From assembly GCF_000359585.1 (NCBI RefSeq), contig NZ_APMH01000004.1:1-64000 (forward strand): a stretch of 64,000 nt of DNA. The letters run 5' to 3'. A program made the translations under genes and the position numbers. The notes beneath the pieces are model-generated. The model saw only the letters and a program-made list of their open reading frames with translations, was not told the DNA's origin and made no database searches. The first letter of the stretch is position 1; every line of letters begins with the position of its first letter. Positions 46,256-56,194 of this stretch are shown one piece after another. This stretch comes from Clostridium tyrobutyricum DSM 2637 = ATCC 25755 = JCM 11008 (lineage in GTDB: Bacteria > Bacillota > Clostridia > Clostridiales > Clostridiaceae).

Positions 46256-46310
46256 CGTTATTTTCATCCCTTTTCTACAAAAATATATATTCTATAGATC
46301 TTTTATATGA

Positions 46311-46344
46311 AAGTGGGTATCCAAATACTATTGGATACCTACTT
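46311..46344 (-). terminator. hairpin after dedA
   Basis: AAGTGGGTATCC and GGATACCTACTT pair with one G-U around a 10-nt loop. The minus-strand run after it is CATATAAAA, so the terminator call is moderate. Confidence 0.45.
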
Positions 46345-46486
46345 GAGAACTTGAAATGCAATGAATTTAACATTTATATTATGATAAATTTAATAATAAT
46401 TTGTTTGCAATACACTTATTATCTTATATCCATATTATTTAAGGAACTATTGTATTTACATTAAATATATTTACATTTATGAAAAA

Positions 46487-47158
46487 TCAGATTTCCGTAT
46501 TGACAATATCGTCACTATGATTATCCTTTTTCTTTCCTCTTATAAATGTAATAACCGCTGGAATAAGCGATATTATTATAATGATAATCAATACATAGGA
46601 AAAATTATTTTTTACAATTGGCAAATTTCCAAAAAAGTATCCTCCACCTAAAAATAAGCATATCCATAAAAATGCTCCCAACATATTATAAATTATGAAC
46701 GTTGAATACTTCATCTCTCCAACTCCGGCCACAAATGGCACAAATGTCCTTATTATTGGAATAAACCTTCCTATTACTATGGCTGCAGTTCCATGTTTTT
46801 CATAAAATCTATGTGCCTTATCAAGATATTCTCCATTTATAAATTTGATGTTTCCCTTTTTTAGAATACCATTTCCAACCTTTTTGCCTATATAATAATT
46901 AACGGTATCACCTATTACTGCCGCAATAAAAAATACCATAAACAGTGTAAATACTTCCATAATACCTTCTGAAGCAAGCGTTCCAGTTGCAAAAATAATA
47001 GAATCACCTGGTAAAAATGGTGTAACAACCAGTCCTGTTTCACAAAATACAATCAAAAATATTATACCGTATGTCCATAAGCCATAATTCTGCATTATAA
47101 TATTCAAATATTTGTCAAGATGTAGTACAATGTTAATCAGATTTCCGATAATACTCAT
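46487..47158 (-). CDS. DedA-family membrane protein
   Basis: A 223-residue SNARE-associated/DedA protein. Signature: ETGLVVTPFLPGDSIIFATGTLAS, FFIAAVIGDTVNYYIGKKVG and FYEKHGTAAIVIGRFIPIIRTFVPFVAGVGEM, with the conserved Gly-Arg-Phe-x-Pro near residue 130. Members act as lipid (undecaprenyl phosphate) flippases or proton-driven transporters and maintain membrane potential. The C-terminal tail is charged. Confidence 0.92.
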   Translation of the reverse strand: MSIIGNLINIVLHLDKYLNIIMQNYGLWTYGIIFLIVFCETGLVVTPFLPGDSIIFATGTLASEGIMEVFTLFMVFFIAAVIGDTVNYYIGKKVGNGILKKGNIKFINGEYLDKAHRFYEKHGTAAIVIGRFIPIIRTFVPFVAGVGEMKYSTFIIYNMLGAFLWICLFLGGGYFFGNLPIVKNNFSYVLIIIIIISLIPAVITFIRGKKKDNHSDDIVNTEI

Positions 47159-47284
47159 AAATTTTCTTCCTTTCTGTTATTTAAAAGCTAAATATTTTTA
47201 ACTTAATTTTTTATGTATTATCTTATACATATAAAATTAAGATATGGTTAAAAAGAAATTATAATTAAATAAAAATTTTAACAT

Positions 47285-48454
47285 TTACATTTTTACTTTT
47301 GAGATTAAAAAATTTGTATCCTTTATTTCTACTTCATTAAAATTATTTTTCATACCTAAAATAAAATTTACAATATCTTCTGCAGCATCTTGCTTGGCAT
47401 AAATTCTCTGGGAATTTTTAATTTCATTTAGTTTTTGTAAATTATTCGCAAGTAAATCACTTATTACGGTTTCTATTTTTCTTGTATCTTTGCATATAAC
47501 TCCAAGATTATACTTTTCAACAAATCTTGGATTTTCCTCTTCTTGTCCAGGTAAAGCATTAGTTATTATTAAAGGTACATTACATGCTATAGCTTCCATA
47601 ATGACATTAGGACTTCCTCGTGTAAATGCAATATCAGAACATCGCATCAAATCCTGTATATTCTTGGTAAAGCCGTATATTTCAACTTTATTGCCATATT
47701 TTTTGATTAATGATTTTTCCAATTTTTTTTTCAATTCTGCGTTTCGGCCTGCCACAATTTTTACTGTACAATTAAAGTTATCGAGCAGAATCTCGGCTAT
47801 TTTTTTCATATTTCCAACACCTTCACCACCACTCATTATCATACAATTCAGAAGTTTATTCATATTATAATTTTGACTTTCTTCACGTTGACATGAGCAA
47901 TTATAAAATCTCGAACGAATCGGAAAACCCAAAACCTTTATTTTTTCTGCAGGAACACCAAATTTCATACATTTATATTTTGCTTCTTGTGTAGGGCTTA
48001 TAATATAATTAGCTCTTGGATCTGCCCATAGAGGTGATATGCTCACCAAATCCGCAATAAGTGTAACAAATGGTATTTTGATATTATATTTTTTTAATAT
48101 ATTCATAAGAGAGCCATTGAAATTTGGATGTATTGACAAAATCAAATTTGGATTTATTTTTTTTAATAAGTTTAAAAATCTATCTTTTACCATTAACTCA
48201 ATAATTTCATTAATGAGATATGGTTTAACAGATGATATATCCCATATAAGCTTCCATAGACTCTCTGATTTTCTAGTTATGGGTCCATATGCCTTGGCTA
48301 TATTTAACAAAGTGGTTCCACCAAGTGAAAAACCATCAACAATATGAATTTTGACATTTTCATTGTTTGAAAATTTTTCACATAGAGACTCAGCTATACT
48401 TTTGTGTCCGTTTCCAGTAAAATTAGACGAAATGATAAGTACACTATTAATCAT
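47285..48454 (-). CDS. UgtP-like diacylglycerol glycosyltransferase
   Basis: A 389-residue member of the MGDG synthase/UgtP family (GT28). N-terminal SSNFTGNGHKSIAESLCEKF is the typical Gly-x-Gly-His-x-Ser start. HPNFNGSLMNILKKYNI and VTLIADLVSISPLWADPRANYIISP are family blocks. The C-terminal donor site has MSGGEGVGNMKKI and DIAFTRGSPNVIMEAIACNVPLIIT. It transfers sugar from UDP-glucose or -galactose to diacylglycerol to make glycolipids, including teichoic-acid anchors. Acceptor and sugar not proven. Confidence 0.88.
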   Translation of the reverse strand: MINSVLIISSNFTGNGHKSIAESLCEKFSNNENVKIHIVDGFSLGGTTLLNIAKAYGPITRKSESLWKLIWDISSVKPYLINEIIELMVKDRFLNLLKKINPNLILSIHPNFNGSLMNILKKYNIKIPFVTLIADLVSISPLWADPRANYIISPTQEAKYKCMKFGVPAEKIKVLGFPIRSRFYNCSCQREESQNYNMNKLLNCMIMSGGEGVGNMKKIAEILLDNFNCTVKIVAGRNAELKKKLEKSLIKKYGNKVEIYGFTKNIQDLMRCSDIAFTRGSPNVIMEAIACNVPLIITNALPGQEEENPRFVEKYNLGVICKDTRKIETVISDLLANNLQKLNEIKNSQRIYAKQDAAEDIVNFILGMKNNFNEVEIKDTNFLISKVKM

Positions 48455-48659
48455 AATTAATTCCTTTCATTAGTTAAGTTAAAATATGGATACTACCAAT
48501 AATATTTTGTAGAAACCTTCTACCATCTATATATAATTTTACATAATCAAGTATAAATCAATATTAAAACTTAATTAAGATTATATTAGATTTTAATATT
48601 TGATCTTAAAATGAATTATAATAAATAAGATCTGAAAAATAAAGGAGTTGTAGATTTTT

Positions 48660-50057
48660 ATGGACATCAATAATATAAAAATGATTTACACTGTTTTTGT
48701 TTTTATAGCTTTAGCTGCCTTTGATAATATTATCATAGGATTATTTCCACCACTTTTTTCTTCTATAGCAAAAGATATGAATGTTCAAATTTCTTCATTG
48801 GGAATTATTTCAGCAGTTAACATTTTAGTTACATCTTTTTCATCAATTCTATGGGGTTATCTCACAGGTAAATTCAATAGAAAGTTACTTGTTATTATAG
48901 GAACTATTATATGGTCATTCTCAGTATTTTTGATATCCCGTTGTAGTAATTATCTTCAGCTCTTTATTCTTCAAATTTTTACCGGCATAGGATTAGGATG
49001 TATAGCCTCAATTGGTTTTAGCATTTTAACTGACTATATTCCGAATAAATACAGAGGAATGTTATTAAGCCTTTGGGGTATGGCTCAGGGATTTGGTGGG
49101 ATATCAGGAGCACTAATGGCATCACTGATAGCCTCTTTTACAAGCTGGAGAAAACCGTTTGAATTTGTAAGTATCATAGGTTTCTTATTAATTATATTAT
49201 ATTTTTTTATAAGAGAACCTACCGTAGGCGAGTCAGAACCCGAACTACAAAACCTTATTAAAGAAGGACATGAATACAATTACAGCATTCAATTTAATCA
49301 TTTATATGAAATCATTTCAAAGCGAAGTAATATTTTATTGTTTTTACAGGCATTTTTTATGAATATTACAACTGGTACTCTAATATGGCTGCCAACTCTA
49401 TATATTTCAAAAATTCAGCAACAAGACTACAGTCCAAAAGTTTCAATTATTGCTGCCGGATATCTTTTTGCTATATTTCAATTAGGTGGTTTAACATCTC
49501 CTTTATTTGGTCATATAGGCGATATGGTTCAAAAAAAAACATATAAAGGAAGAGCTATTCTCACCTCATGTGTTGTATTCGCCATAATACCATTTTATAT
49601 AGCAATGTTTATAGTTCCAATGTATGGACTTAAATTACCGCAAAACAACTATCCTTTAATAATACTTATGACTTTATTAAAAGGAATTGTAACAAACCCA
49701 TGGATATGCATAATATTTACATTGTCTTTTTTTGCAAGCGCACTGCAATCTGCAAATACACCAAATTGGCTTGCTTTAATAACCGACGTAAATCTTCCAG
49801 AACACAGGGGAACTGCTTTTAGTATAGCTAATCTAGCTAATGGCCTGGGTAGAACTATAGGAAATGCTGGGATAGGAATTTTGCTTTCCGCTGTCTCTGT
49901 AAATATAAGAGAACCTCAGAATTACATAATTACCTTATCATTATTTCAACTATTTTTAATTCCTTCAGCTTTAGCTTATATAAAGATGGCAAAGAATAAT
50001 GCAAAAGATATAAATGAAGTTAAAAATATACTACATAAACGTGCTAAGTTAAGCTAA
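48660..50057 (+). CDS. MFS transporter
   Basis: A 465-residue major facilitator with 12 predicted helices. Helix 2-3 loop WGYLTGKFNRKLLVIIG is the conserved motif A, and FTGIGLGCIASIGFSILTDYIPNKYRGMLLSLWG is typical. The substrate is unknown; family resemblance is to sugar-phosphate or drug exporters. It diverges from the ugtP-like gene. The start ATG follows AAAGGAG with a somewhat long spacer. Confidence 0.85.
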   Translation: MDINNIKMIYTVFVFIALAAFDNIIIGLFPPLFSSIAKDMNVQISSLGIISAVNILVTSFSSILWGYLTGKFNRKLLVIIGTIIWSFSVFLISRCSNYLQLFILQIFTGIGLGCIASIGFSILTDYIPNKYRGMLLSLWGMAQGFGGISGALMASLIASFTSWRKPFEFVSIIGFLLIILYFFIREPTVGESEPELQNLIKEGHEYNYSIQFNHLYEIISKRSNILLFLQAFFMNITTGTLIWLPTLYISKIQQQDYSPKVSIIAAGYLFAIFQLGGLTSPLFGHIGDMVQKKTYKGRAILTSCVVFAIIPFYIAMFIVPMYGLKLPQNNYPLIILMTLLKGIVTNPWICIIFTLSFFASALQSANTPNWLALITDVNLPEHRGTAFSIANLANGLGRTIGNAGIGILLSAVSVNIREPQNYIITLSLFQLFLIPSALAYIKMAKNNAKDINEVKNILHKRAKLS

Positions 50058-50088
50058 TGACGTGCAATCAATAATATGCAATCTTCAA

Positions 50089-51459
50089 TCATATATTTAA
50101 ACTTATAGTTATTTTTGTACCTTTTCCCTCTTCACTCTTAACATCAATGTTTCCATTATATATTTCAATAATTTGCTTGGCAATAGATAATCCAAGACCA
50201 CTTCCTCCAAGATCTTTAGATCTCGATTTATCTACACAATAAAATCTATCAAATATTTTATGGATTTCATTCTTCGGAATACCTATTCCAGTATCACTTA
50301 TTATTATATTAATGTATTGCCCGGATTTAATGGAACTTATATCTATATTACCGTGTTCCGCCGTAAATTTTACGCTGTTATCCACAATTATTCTAATTAA
50401 TTGTTTTATAAGCTTATAATCTGCAATAATCTGTATATTTTCATTGTTAGTATTTGATATAGTATGTTTTTTATCTATCAGTCTAGTTTCCTCCACAACT
50501 TTATCTATCAGTTTATTAAGGTGAAATTTATTTTTTTCTATCTTTTGTGACTTATTGTCGCCCCGAGCCAGAAAAAGCAATTTTTCTACAAGTTTGCCCA
50601 TATTGTATGATTCGGATTTAATGGCTTCAATAGACTTTTCAAGAGCTGCTCTGTCATTCTTTCCCCATCTATCTAAAAGGCCGGCATATCCTTGAATTAT
50701 AGCTATTGGTGTCCTGAGCTCATGAGATGCATCCGATACAAACTGGACCTGCCTGTTAAAAGAGCCCTGAAGTCTATCAATCATATTATTTAATGTTGCA
50801 GCAAGCCTTCTCAGTTCATCATTGGGTCCCTTTATGCATATTCTTTCTTTCAAATTATTAATGCTTATATCATCAGCAGTTTTTGTAATATCAGCAATTG
50901 GATTTAACATTTTTTTACTTGTAATATACCCCAATAAAACGGATAAAATTATTCCAAATAGATCTGCTGCAGCCATAAAAAGGAACAATACCTTTAGAAA
51001 ATCATATTCATTATCCATGTCCTTAATTGTCTGTATATATAAGGTCCCATGATTTTTATCCGAAATTTTTGCATTCAAATAAGTAAGATGCCTTTCCTGA
51101 CTTTCAATATGTCTTGCTTTTCCATATGGTTTAGAAATTTTTAAATTGTAATCAAATTCATTGGACGCATTAATTATTTTTTTATTACTATCTATAACTT
51201 TTACAAATATATTTTCGTTTGGCATTATATCTGAAAAAAGCGCATTATTTGATAAATTTCTGTTTGATTTTAATCTGTTGATTATTATTGAATTTACATC
51301 TTCTACACGTTTACTTGCCTGTGTATATAGATAATGCCTCACTCCATTCAATATGTAAGCACTAGATATCGTCAACATTACAGAGAACATAATGGCAAAT
51401 ATTCCAGTCAGTTTAACAGATATCTTTGCATTTCGTATTATATTTAAATTCAAACTCAT
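50089..51459 (-). CDS. sensor histidine kinase
   Basis: A 456-residue membrane kinase. Helix 1 (about 14-36), extracellular sensor (37-155), helix 2 (158-180), HAMP (180-235), HisKA with the phospho-acceptor in SHELRTPIAI (residue about 248), then the HATPase core: DNSVKFT, DTGIGIP, GGSGLGLSIA. It overlaps the upstream response regulator by one base (TAATG), so the two form one unit. The signal is unknown. Confidence 0.93.
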   Translation of the reverse strand: MSLNLNIIRNAKISVKLTGIFAIMFSVMLTISSAYILNGVRHYLYTQASKRVEDVNSIIINRLKSNRNLSNNALFSDIMPNENIFVKVIDSNKKIINASNEFDYNLKISKPYGKARHIESQERHLTYLNAKISDKNHGTLYIQTIKDMDNEYDFLKVLFLFMAAADLFGIILSVLLGYITSKKMLNPIADITKTADDISINNLKERICIKGPNDELRRLAATLNNMIDRLQGSFNRQVQFVSDASHELRTPIAIIQGYAGLLDRWGKNDRAALEKSIEAIKSESYNMGKLVEKLLFLARGDNKSQKIEKNKFHLNKLIDKVVEETRLIDKKHTISNTNNENIQIIADYKLIKQLIRIIVDNSVKFTAEHGNIDISSIKSGQYINIIISDTGIGIPKNEIHKIFDRFYCVDKSRSKDLGGSGLGLSIAKQIIEIYNGNIDVKSEEGKGTKITISLNI

Positions 51460-52142
51460 TATTTATCTCCTTTTATTACATATCCGACCCCTCTTACAGT
51501 AGTTATTAATTTATCATCAAATCCATCATCAATTTTACTTCTAAGATATCTTATAAATACACTAACTACATTGGTATCACTAAAATAATCATATCCCCAA
51601 ATTTTTTCAATAAGTTTGTCTCTTGTTAAAACTACATTTTTATTCTTTAAAAGAAATTCCAGCAGATCATATTCTTTCTTGGTAAGTTCAATAAATTTTC
51701 CACCTCTTATAACCTCATGTGTTTTAGTATTCATTATTAGATTATTTACTTTATACTCATGATTGCCGGATTTTTCAACGTTGTTTCTTCTTATAACCCT
51801 TATTCTAGCTAAAAGCTCTTCTATCGCAAATGGTTTTGTGAGATAATCGTCTGCTCCGATATCCAAACCCATTACTTTATCTGTAACATCATCTTTAGCG
51901 GTTATCATTATAATTGGAACCTTGGAAAACTGTCTTACTCTCCTACAAACTTCTATTCCATTTAGTTCAGGCAGCATTATGTCTAAAAGCACAAGATTAT
52001 AATTTCCATTCTGTATTTTCTTCAATCCATCTCTACCATTATATTCAACATCAGTAACATATCCTTCGTGATCAAGTTCCATTTGAATAAACATTGACAT
52101 TTTCTTTTCATCTTCAATTATAAGTATTTCATAATTCTTCAA
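51459..52142 (-). CDS. OmpR-family response regulator
   Basis: A 227-residue regulator. Receiver domain with acidic pocket ED (10-11), phospho-acceptor Asp54 in LVLLDIMLPE and Lys103 in YLTKPFA; C-terminal winged helix with VIRGGKFIELTKKEYDLLEFLLKN and SVFIRYLRSKID. TTG start, with AGAGGTG at 6 nt. Target genes are not known. The adjacent ferritin-like gene or the divergent MFS gene are candidates. Confidence 0.94.
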   Translation of the reverse strand: MKNYEILIIEDEKKMSMFIQMELDHEGYVTDVEYNGRDGLKKIQNGNYNLVLLDIMLPELNGIEVCRRVRQFSKVPIIMITAKDDVTDKVMGLDIGADDYLTKPFAIEELLARIRVIRRNNVEKSGNHEYKVNNLIMNTKTHEVIRGGKFIELTKKEYDLLEFLLKNKNVVLTRDKLIEKIWGYDYFSDTNVVSVFIRYLRSKIDDGFDDKLITTVRGVGYVIKGDK

Positions 52143-52289
52143 AAAATCACCTCTAAAACAGTATTTAAGTTATGTTGCTCATTAATATTATATATTAAAC
52201 AGATTAAAATTAAATTAAAAACTGTTATATTTAAGCATACTTTAAATAATCTCTAATATAATGAATATAAAAGACTTGGAGGCATTATA

Positions 52290-52790
52290 ATGAGTTATAC
52301 AGTTAAAAATGGCCAACCGCAAGGATATCCATATTTTTTTACAAATAAAATACGTGAAGCTCTTATAGGTGAAATTATTGCTATAAATGGATATGTGCAG
52401 CACATTTCAGACTCAAATATGGAGAATATCAATACTGCTTGGAGAAGCATTCTGAAAGATGAAAAAAATCATTACGTAATGTTACTTAATTTACTTCGTA
52501 AATATGATCCAGTTCAATATCAAAAGTACAACATTCAAAAAAGTGAATCCTCCGGTATAAAAACAGTTATGCAATCATACAAACCCAATTATGATAGTCA
52601 GATTATTTTAAATAACGTTAGAGCCGATATAAAAGGTGAATTTGAAGCTGTAATTTTGTATGAACAACTTTTTGCTGAGTTCCGCCAGCAAGATATCAAG
52701 CATGTAATTTATCTAATATCAAGTGATGAAAAAGAACATGCTGAACACTTAACTAGAATATTATTTAAGTATTATTCAAACACAAATTAA
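52290..52790 (+). CDS. ferritin-like diiron protein
   Basis: A 166-residue four-helix bundle. The metal ligands expected of the ferritin-like fold are all in place: Glu28, Glu58-x-x-His61, Glu117 and Glu147-x-x-His150 (DEKNH and DEKEH). The sequence resembles rubrerythrin or CotJC-like family members but has no rubredoxin domain. A peroxide or oxygen scavenging role or iron handling is inferred. ATG follows GGAGG. It diverges from the two-component genes. Confidence 0.8.
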   Translation: MSYTVKNGQPQGYPYFFTNKIREALIGEIIAINGYVQHISDSNMENINTAWRSILKDEKNHYVMLLNLLRKYDPVQYQKYNIQKSESSGIKTVMQSYKPNYDSQIILNNVRADIKGEFEAVILYEQLFAEFRQQDIKHVIYLISSDEKEHAEHLTRILFKYYSNTN

Positions 52791-52795
52791 AGAAG

Positions 52796-52833
52796 AAGGA
52801 GATGACCCTAAATAATTTTAAGGACATCTCCTT
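52796..52833. terminator. bidirectional terminator
   Basis: AAGGAGATG and CATCTCCTT pair; inner TAAA/TTTA may extend the stem. It lies between convergent genes, with TGATGC after the plus arm, so the T-run is poor. Confidence 0.6.
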
Positions 52834-52848
52834 TGATGCTATTTATTG

Positions 52849-53952
52849 TTAAGGATTCTGAGCGTTTAAAATCTTGTTGGCTTCATCTGCAGTAAGATTG
52901 TAATTCAAGAAAGTCTTATAGAAATTCTGTGTTTCTTTTACCATATCAAGATCTTTGAATTGATCTGGATGAAGCAATTTTGCAAGCCATTGAAATTGGA
53001 GTGCCGATTCCATACCATATCTATCCCAGAGGAAAACTCCCATTGGATTTACATATACTTTCTTGTTTTTAATTGCATTTACCTGACTCCACTGAGGATT
53101 ACTGTATAATTCATCCAAACTCTTTATAGGACTATTCTTGTCATTCAAAACACTTTTTCCCATTATTATAATATCAGGATTCCACTTAAGTACTTGTTCC
53201 ATAGATGCAGGTTTCTTGTTTCCAGATATTTCAGCTGCATCTTTACCTCCACCTGCCTGTATCCAATCATCTACTATAGTATCTTTTCCATCAATTGTAA
53301 GTGGTTTGAATGATTCTATATGTAGTATCTTTGGTTTCTGTGAATCTGGTATTTTAGAAGTTACAGCCTTTACTGATTTAAGTCTGTTGTCTAAATAAGA
53401 ATTGTACTTGTCTGCTTTAGACTGGGCATCGCCCCCAAGAGTTTGTGCTGTTATATTTACAACTTTCTTCAAGTCATCATAATTTTGGAATATCAACTGA
53501 ACAGTAGGAATTCCAAGTTCCTTTGTCTTTGCCAATAGTTTAGACTCAGTTGGAATAAATAGTACATCTGGTTTTAATTTTGCAAGGGTTTCGGTGTTTA
53601 CAGTTGTATTGGTAAATATAGTCTGAGCCTTGTTCATATCAGGAAATACTTTATAAAGCCAAGGGTATGCTTTCTTCGAATCAATAGTTGCAACTATTTT
53701 ACTGCTTCCACCAAGCATTGCTACTATTTCATTATGTGCAGGCCATGCATCAGCTATTTTAGTAATCTTGTTAGGTACAGTTACCTTGGCACCAGTTGAA
53801 TCTGTGACAACAGTCTGTTTACTTTCCTGCTTGGTTGAATTTTCACTAGAACTCTTATTAGAGTTTGTACTGGCTTGACCACATCCAGCCAATAGTGAAA
53901 CTACAGAAAGCATAACTATAGCTAGATTTCTGATACGTTTCTTATTTTTCAT
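52849..53952 (-). CDS. metal/chelate ABC binding lipoprotein (FecB/MolA type)
   Basis: A 367-residue cluster A binding protein. Lipobox SLLAGC with Cys24. A Ser/Lys-rich linker is followed by TVVTDSTGAKVTVPNKITKI, the start typical of FecB/BtuF folds, and by a long backbone helix. It sits upstream of its ATPase and permease in the order permease-ATPase-binding protein on the minus strand. Ligand: siderophore, heme, cobalamin or molybdate. Proximity to a molybdoenzyme operon makes a MolA-like molybdate role worth testing. TolC-type or PFAM-level family only. Confidence 0.8.
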   Translation of the reverse strand: MKNKKRIRNLAIVMLSVVSLLAGCGQASTNSNKSSSENSTKQESKQTVVTDSTGAKVTVPNKITKIADAWPAHNEIVAMLGGSSKIVATIDSKKAYPWLYKVFPDMNKAQTIFTNTTVNTETLAKLKPDVLFIPTESKLLAKTKELGIPTVQLIFQNYDDLKKVVNITAQTLGGDAQSKADKYNSYLDNRLKSVKAVTSKIPDSQKPKILHIESFKPLTIDGKDTIVDDWIQAGGGKDAAEISGNKKPASMEQVLKWNPDIIIMGKSVLNDKNSPIKSLDELYSNPQWSQVNAIKNKKVYVNPMGVFLWDRYGMESALQFQWLAKLLHPDQFKDLDMVKETQNFYKTFLNYNLTADEANKILNAQNP

Positions 53953-54027
53953 TATAATTCCACATCCTTTAATATAATTATTTATATCCTAGACAGTATT
54001 TCCTGTCTTTGATAGCTAAGATTAGTT

Positions 54028-54807
54028 TTACAATAATGGAACACATGATTTGATCTCGTATCCATCACCAGAATTAGTAGTTATAATTTTTACATTTACT
54101 CCATAGGCATTTTTGAGATTTTCCTCTGTAACAATATCATTTGCACTTCCAACTCTAAATTTATTGTTCTTTTCTAAAAGTGCCACCTGTGTAGAACACA
54201 AAAATGCATGATCAGGAAAGTGAGAAGTCATTACAATTGCCAGTCCTTTTTTAGCAAGATTTGAAATCTGCCTTAATACTCTTATTTGATTTCCAAAATC
54301 CAAATTGGAAGTTGGTTCATCCATTATGAGAATATCCGGTTCCTGAGTAAGTGCTCTTGCAATTAGTACCATCTGCCTCTCTCCTCCACTTATTTCAGTA
54401 TAAACTTTATGCTTCAAATAACTTATTTCAAGCATTTGTATATTCTTGTCGGCAATTTCCATATCTTTGCTGCTTGGAGAACCCATAGCACCTAAATGAG
54501 CCGTTCTCCCCATAACTACTACATCCTCAACTGTAAATGGGAAAGGGGTAGTATGTGCCTGGGGGACATATCCTATAGCTCTTGCTATTCTCTTTCTGTC
54601 CCAGTTTTTTATATCTTCATTATCCATCAATATTTTACCTGATTTTAATTTTAAAAATCCCAATATAGTTTTGAAAAGAGTAGTTTTTCCAGCACCATTA
54701 GGTCCTAGAATACATAATATTTCACCTGACTTTACAGTTAGGGATATATCGCTTATTATAGTTTCTACTCCATATCCACAGGATATATTTTGTATATCCA
54801 AAATCAT
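54028..54807 (-). CDS. ABC ATPase of the FecE/BtuD type
   Basis: A 259-residue ATPase with Walker A GPNGAGKTT, Q-loop YVPQAHTTPFPFTVEDVVVMGR, signature ISGGERQMVLIARAL, Walker B ILIMDEPTSNLD and switch His in MTSHFPDHA. ATG at 54807 overlaps the permease stop (ATGA), with AAGGGG at 6 nt; the preceding ATG abuts the RBS. It drives the FecCD-type permease. Confidence 0.93.
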   Translation of the reverse strand: MILDIQNISCGYGVETIISDISLTVKSGEILCILGPNGAGKTTLFKTILGFLKLKSGKILMDNEDIKNWDRKRIARAIGYVPQAHTTPFPFTVEDVVVMGRTAHLGAMGSPSSKDMEIADKNIQMLEISYLKHKVYTEISGGERQMVLIARALTQEPDILIMDEPTSNLDFGNQIRVLRQISNLAKKGLAIVMTSHFPDHAFLCSTQVALLEKNNKFRVGSANDIVTEENLKNAYGVNVKIITTNSGDGYEIKSCVPLL

Positions 54808-55898
54808 ATCCATCCCCTTCTTCCTTTTAAAAGTAAATATATAAAGAATGGAGCTCCAATTAATGAAGTTAGTATTCCAAGTGGAATTTCAGCTGTAAAT
54901 ATTCCCCTTGCTATGTCGTCTACCAGCAATAGATATATACTTCCGATAATCATAGATGCAGGCAGGGCAACTTTATAATTAGGGCCTACAATCATTCTAG
55001 CCAGATGGGGTATTATAAGTCCTACCCATCCAATTATTCCACCTATTGAAACCGACGCAGCTGTAATCAACGTAGAACAGATTATTACAATTGCCTTCAT
55101 CCTATAAGTGTTTACTCCAAGTGATCTTGCTTCTTCCCCTCCAAAAGAAAGTACATTTAAATTCCACCTTAAAAGAAATAGGGGAATTAATCCAATAAAC
55201 ATTGGTACAATCATAATTAGAATATCTTTTGAAGTAGTAGTAGTAAGCCCTCCTAAAAGCCAGAATGTTATTTCAGGTAACTTGTCTTCTGTATCTCCTA
55301 CATATTTGATTAAAGCTATAAAGGCCTGGCAAAGACTTGATATAACCATACCTGTAAGTATAAGGCTAAGTACAGATCCTTCTTCTCCCCTATTTATTGC
55401 TGAATTAATGCCAAGCGTAATGAGTACTGCTGCTAATCCAAATACAAATGAGATGATCTGAGTTTCCACGGAACTGAAAGAAAGTAGAAGACCAAGAGCT
55501 GCCCCAAATCCTGCTCCTCCTGAAGCCCCAAGTATATCAGGGGCTACCATTGGATTCCTGAATAATCCCTGATAAGCTGCACCTGCTGCTGAAAGAGCAC
55601 ATCCTATAAATACAGCTCCAAATATTCTTGGCATTCTAACCCTAAATATTACATTTTCTACATTTGCTCCATATAAAGAAGGAGCCCCTGTTATTTTAGT
55701 ATAAAATACATTTATAATTTCAGATACTGATAATCTATAAGTACCTACAGTAAAGGAGAATAGAAAAGTAACTATAAGCAGTAATAAAAATATCCAGTTT
55801 GCATAACATATATTTCTCTTAATTTGTCCATTTTCTTTAACTATGGATTTACTCACTTTTTTAATATTTGTTGAAGAAGTATCTAATCCTTCTTTCAT
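54804..55898 (-). CDS. FecCD-type ABC permease
   Basis: A 364-residue permease with about ten helices. Blocks: RMPRIFGAVFIGCALSAAGAAYQGLFRNPMVAPDILGASGGAGFGAALG, LTGMVISSLCQAF, GWVGLIIPHLARMIVG, the ATPase-coupling loop, and DDIARGIFTAEIPLGILTSLIGAPFFIYLLLKG. It imports ferric chelates, cobalamin, heme or molybdate. The N-terminal 40 residues are a charged extension. ATG at 55898 is probable; its RBS is weak. First gene of the three-gene transporter. Confidence 0.93.
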   Translation of the reverse strand: MKEGLDTSSTNIKKVSKSIVKENGQIKRNICYANWIFLLLLIVTFLFSFTVGTYRLSVSEIINVFYTKITGAPSLYGANVENVIFRVRMPRIFGAVFIGCALSAAGAAYQGLFRNPMVAPDILGASGGAGFGAALGLLLSFSSVETQIISFVFGLAAVLITLGINSAINRGEEGSVLSLILTGMVISSLCQAFIALIKYVGDTEDKLPEITFWLLGGLTTTTSKDILIMIVPMFIGLIPLFLLRWNLNVLSFGGEEARSLGVNTYRMKAIVIICSTLITAASVSIGGIIGWVGLIIPHLARMIVGPNYKVALPASMIIGSIYLLLVDDIARGIFTAEIPLGILTSLIGAPFFIYLLLKGRRGWI

Positions 55899-56159
55899 TA
55901 ACGTCACACCATCTTCCCTTTATCGTATTATAATTACATAACATAATATAGCGTATTATAACCTAATATATAAAATCAGTACTACTATGTTTAAATACAT
56001 ATTGTCTAAAAGTTCATTGGTAATATAATAATACTTTTTAATGTTAATTGCAATATTGATAATTAATAGTCATATTTTATGATTATTTATCACTTTTTAG
56101 TATTTTATAAATGATTAAGGATATTTATTATAAAAGATGTTATAACGTATCAAAATAAT

Positions 56160-56183
56160 AAGAAGATGGAGAACCACCTTCTT
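56160..56183 (-). terminator. purine operon terminator
   Basis: AAGAAGATGG and CCACCTTCTT form a 10-bp stem with one G-U pair and a 4-nt loop, 12 nt beyond ade; the minus strand continues TATTATTTTG. Confidence 0.75.
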
Positions 56184-56194
56184 TGACATTTAAA

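Noticed and set aside
52221-52244. Sigma-K box before the ferritin-like gene
   Set aside because: CATACTTTA is present, but the nearest AC is 13 nt upstream instead of 16.
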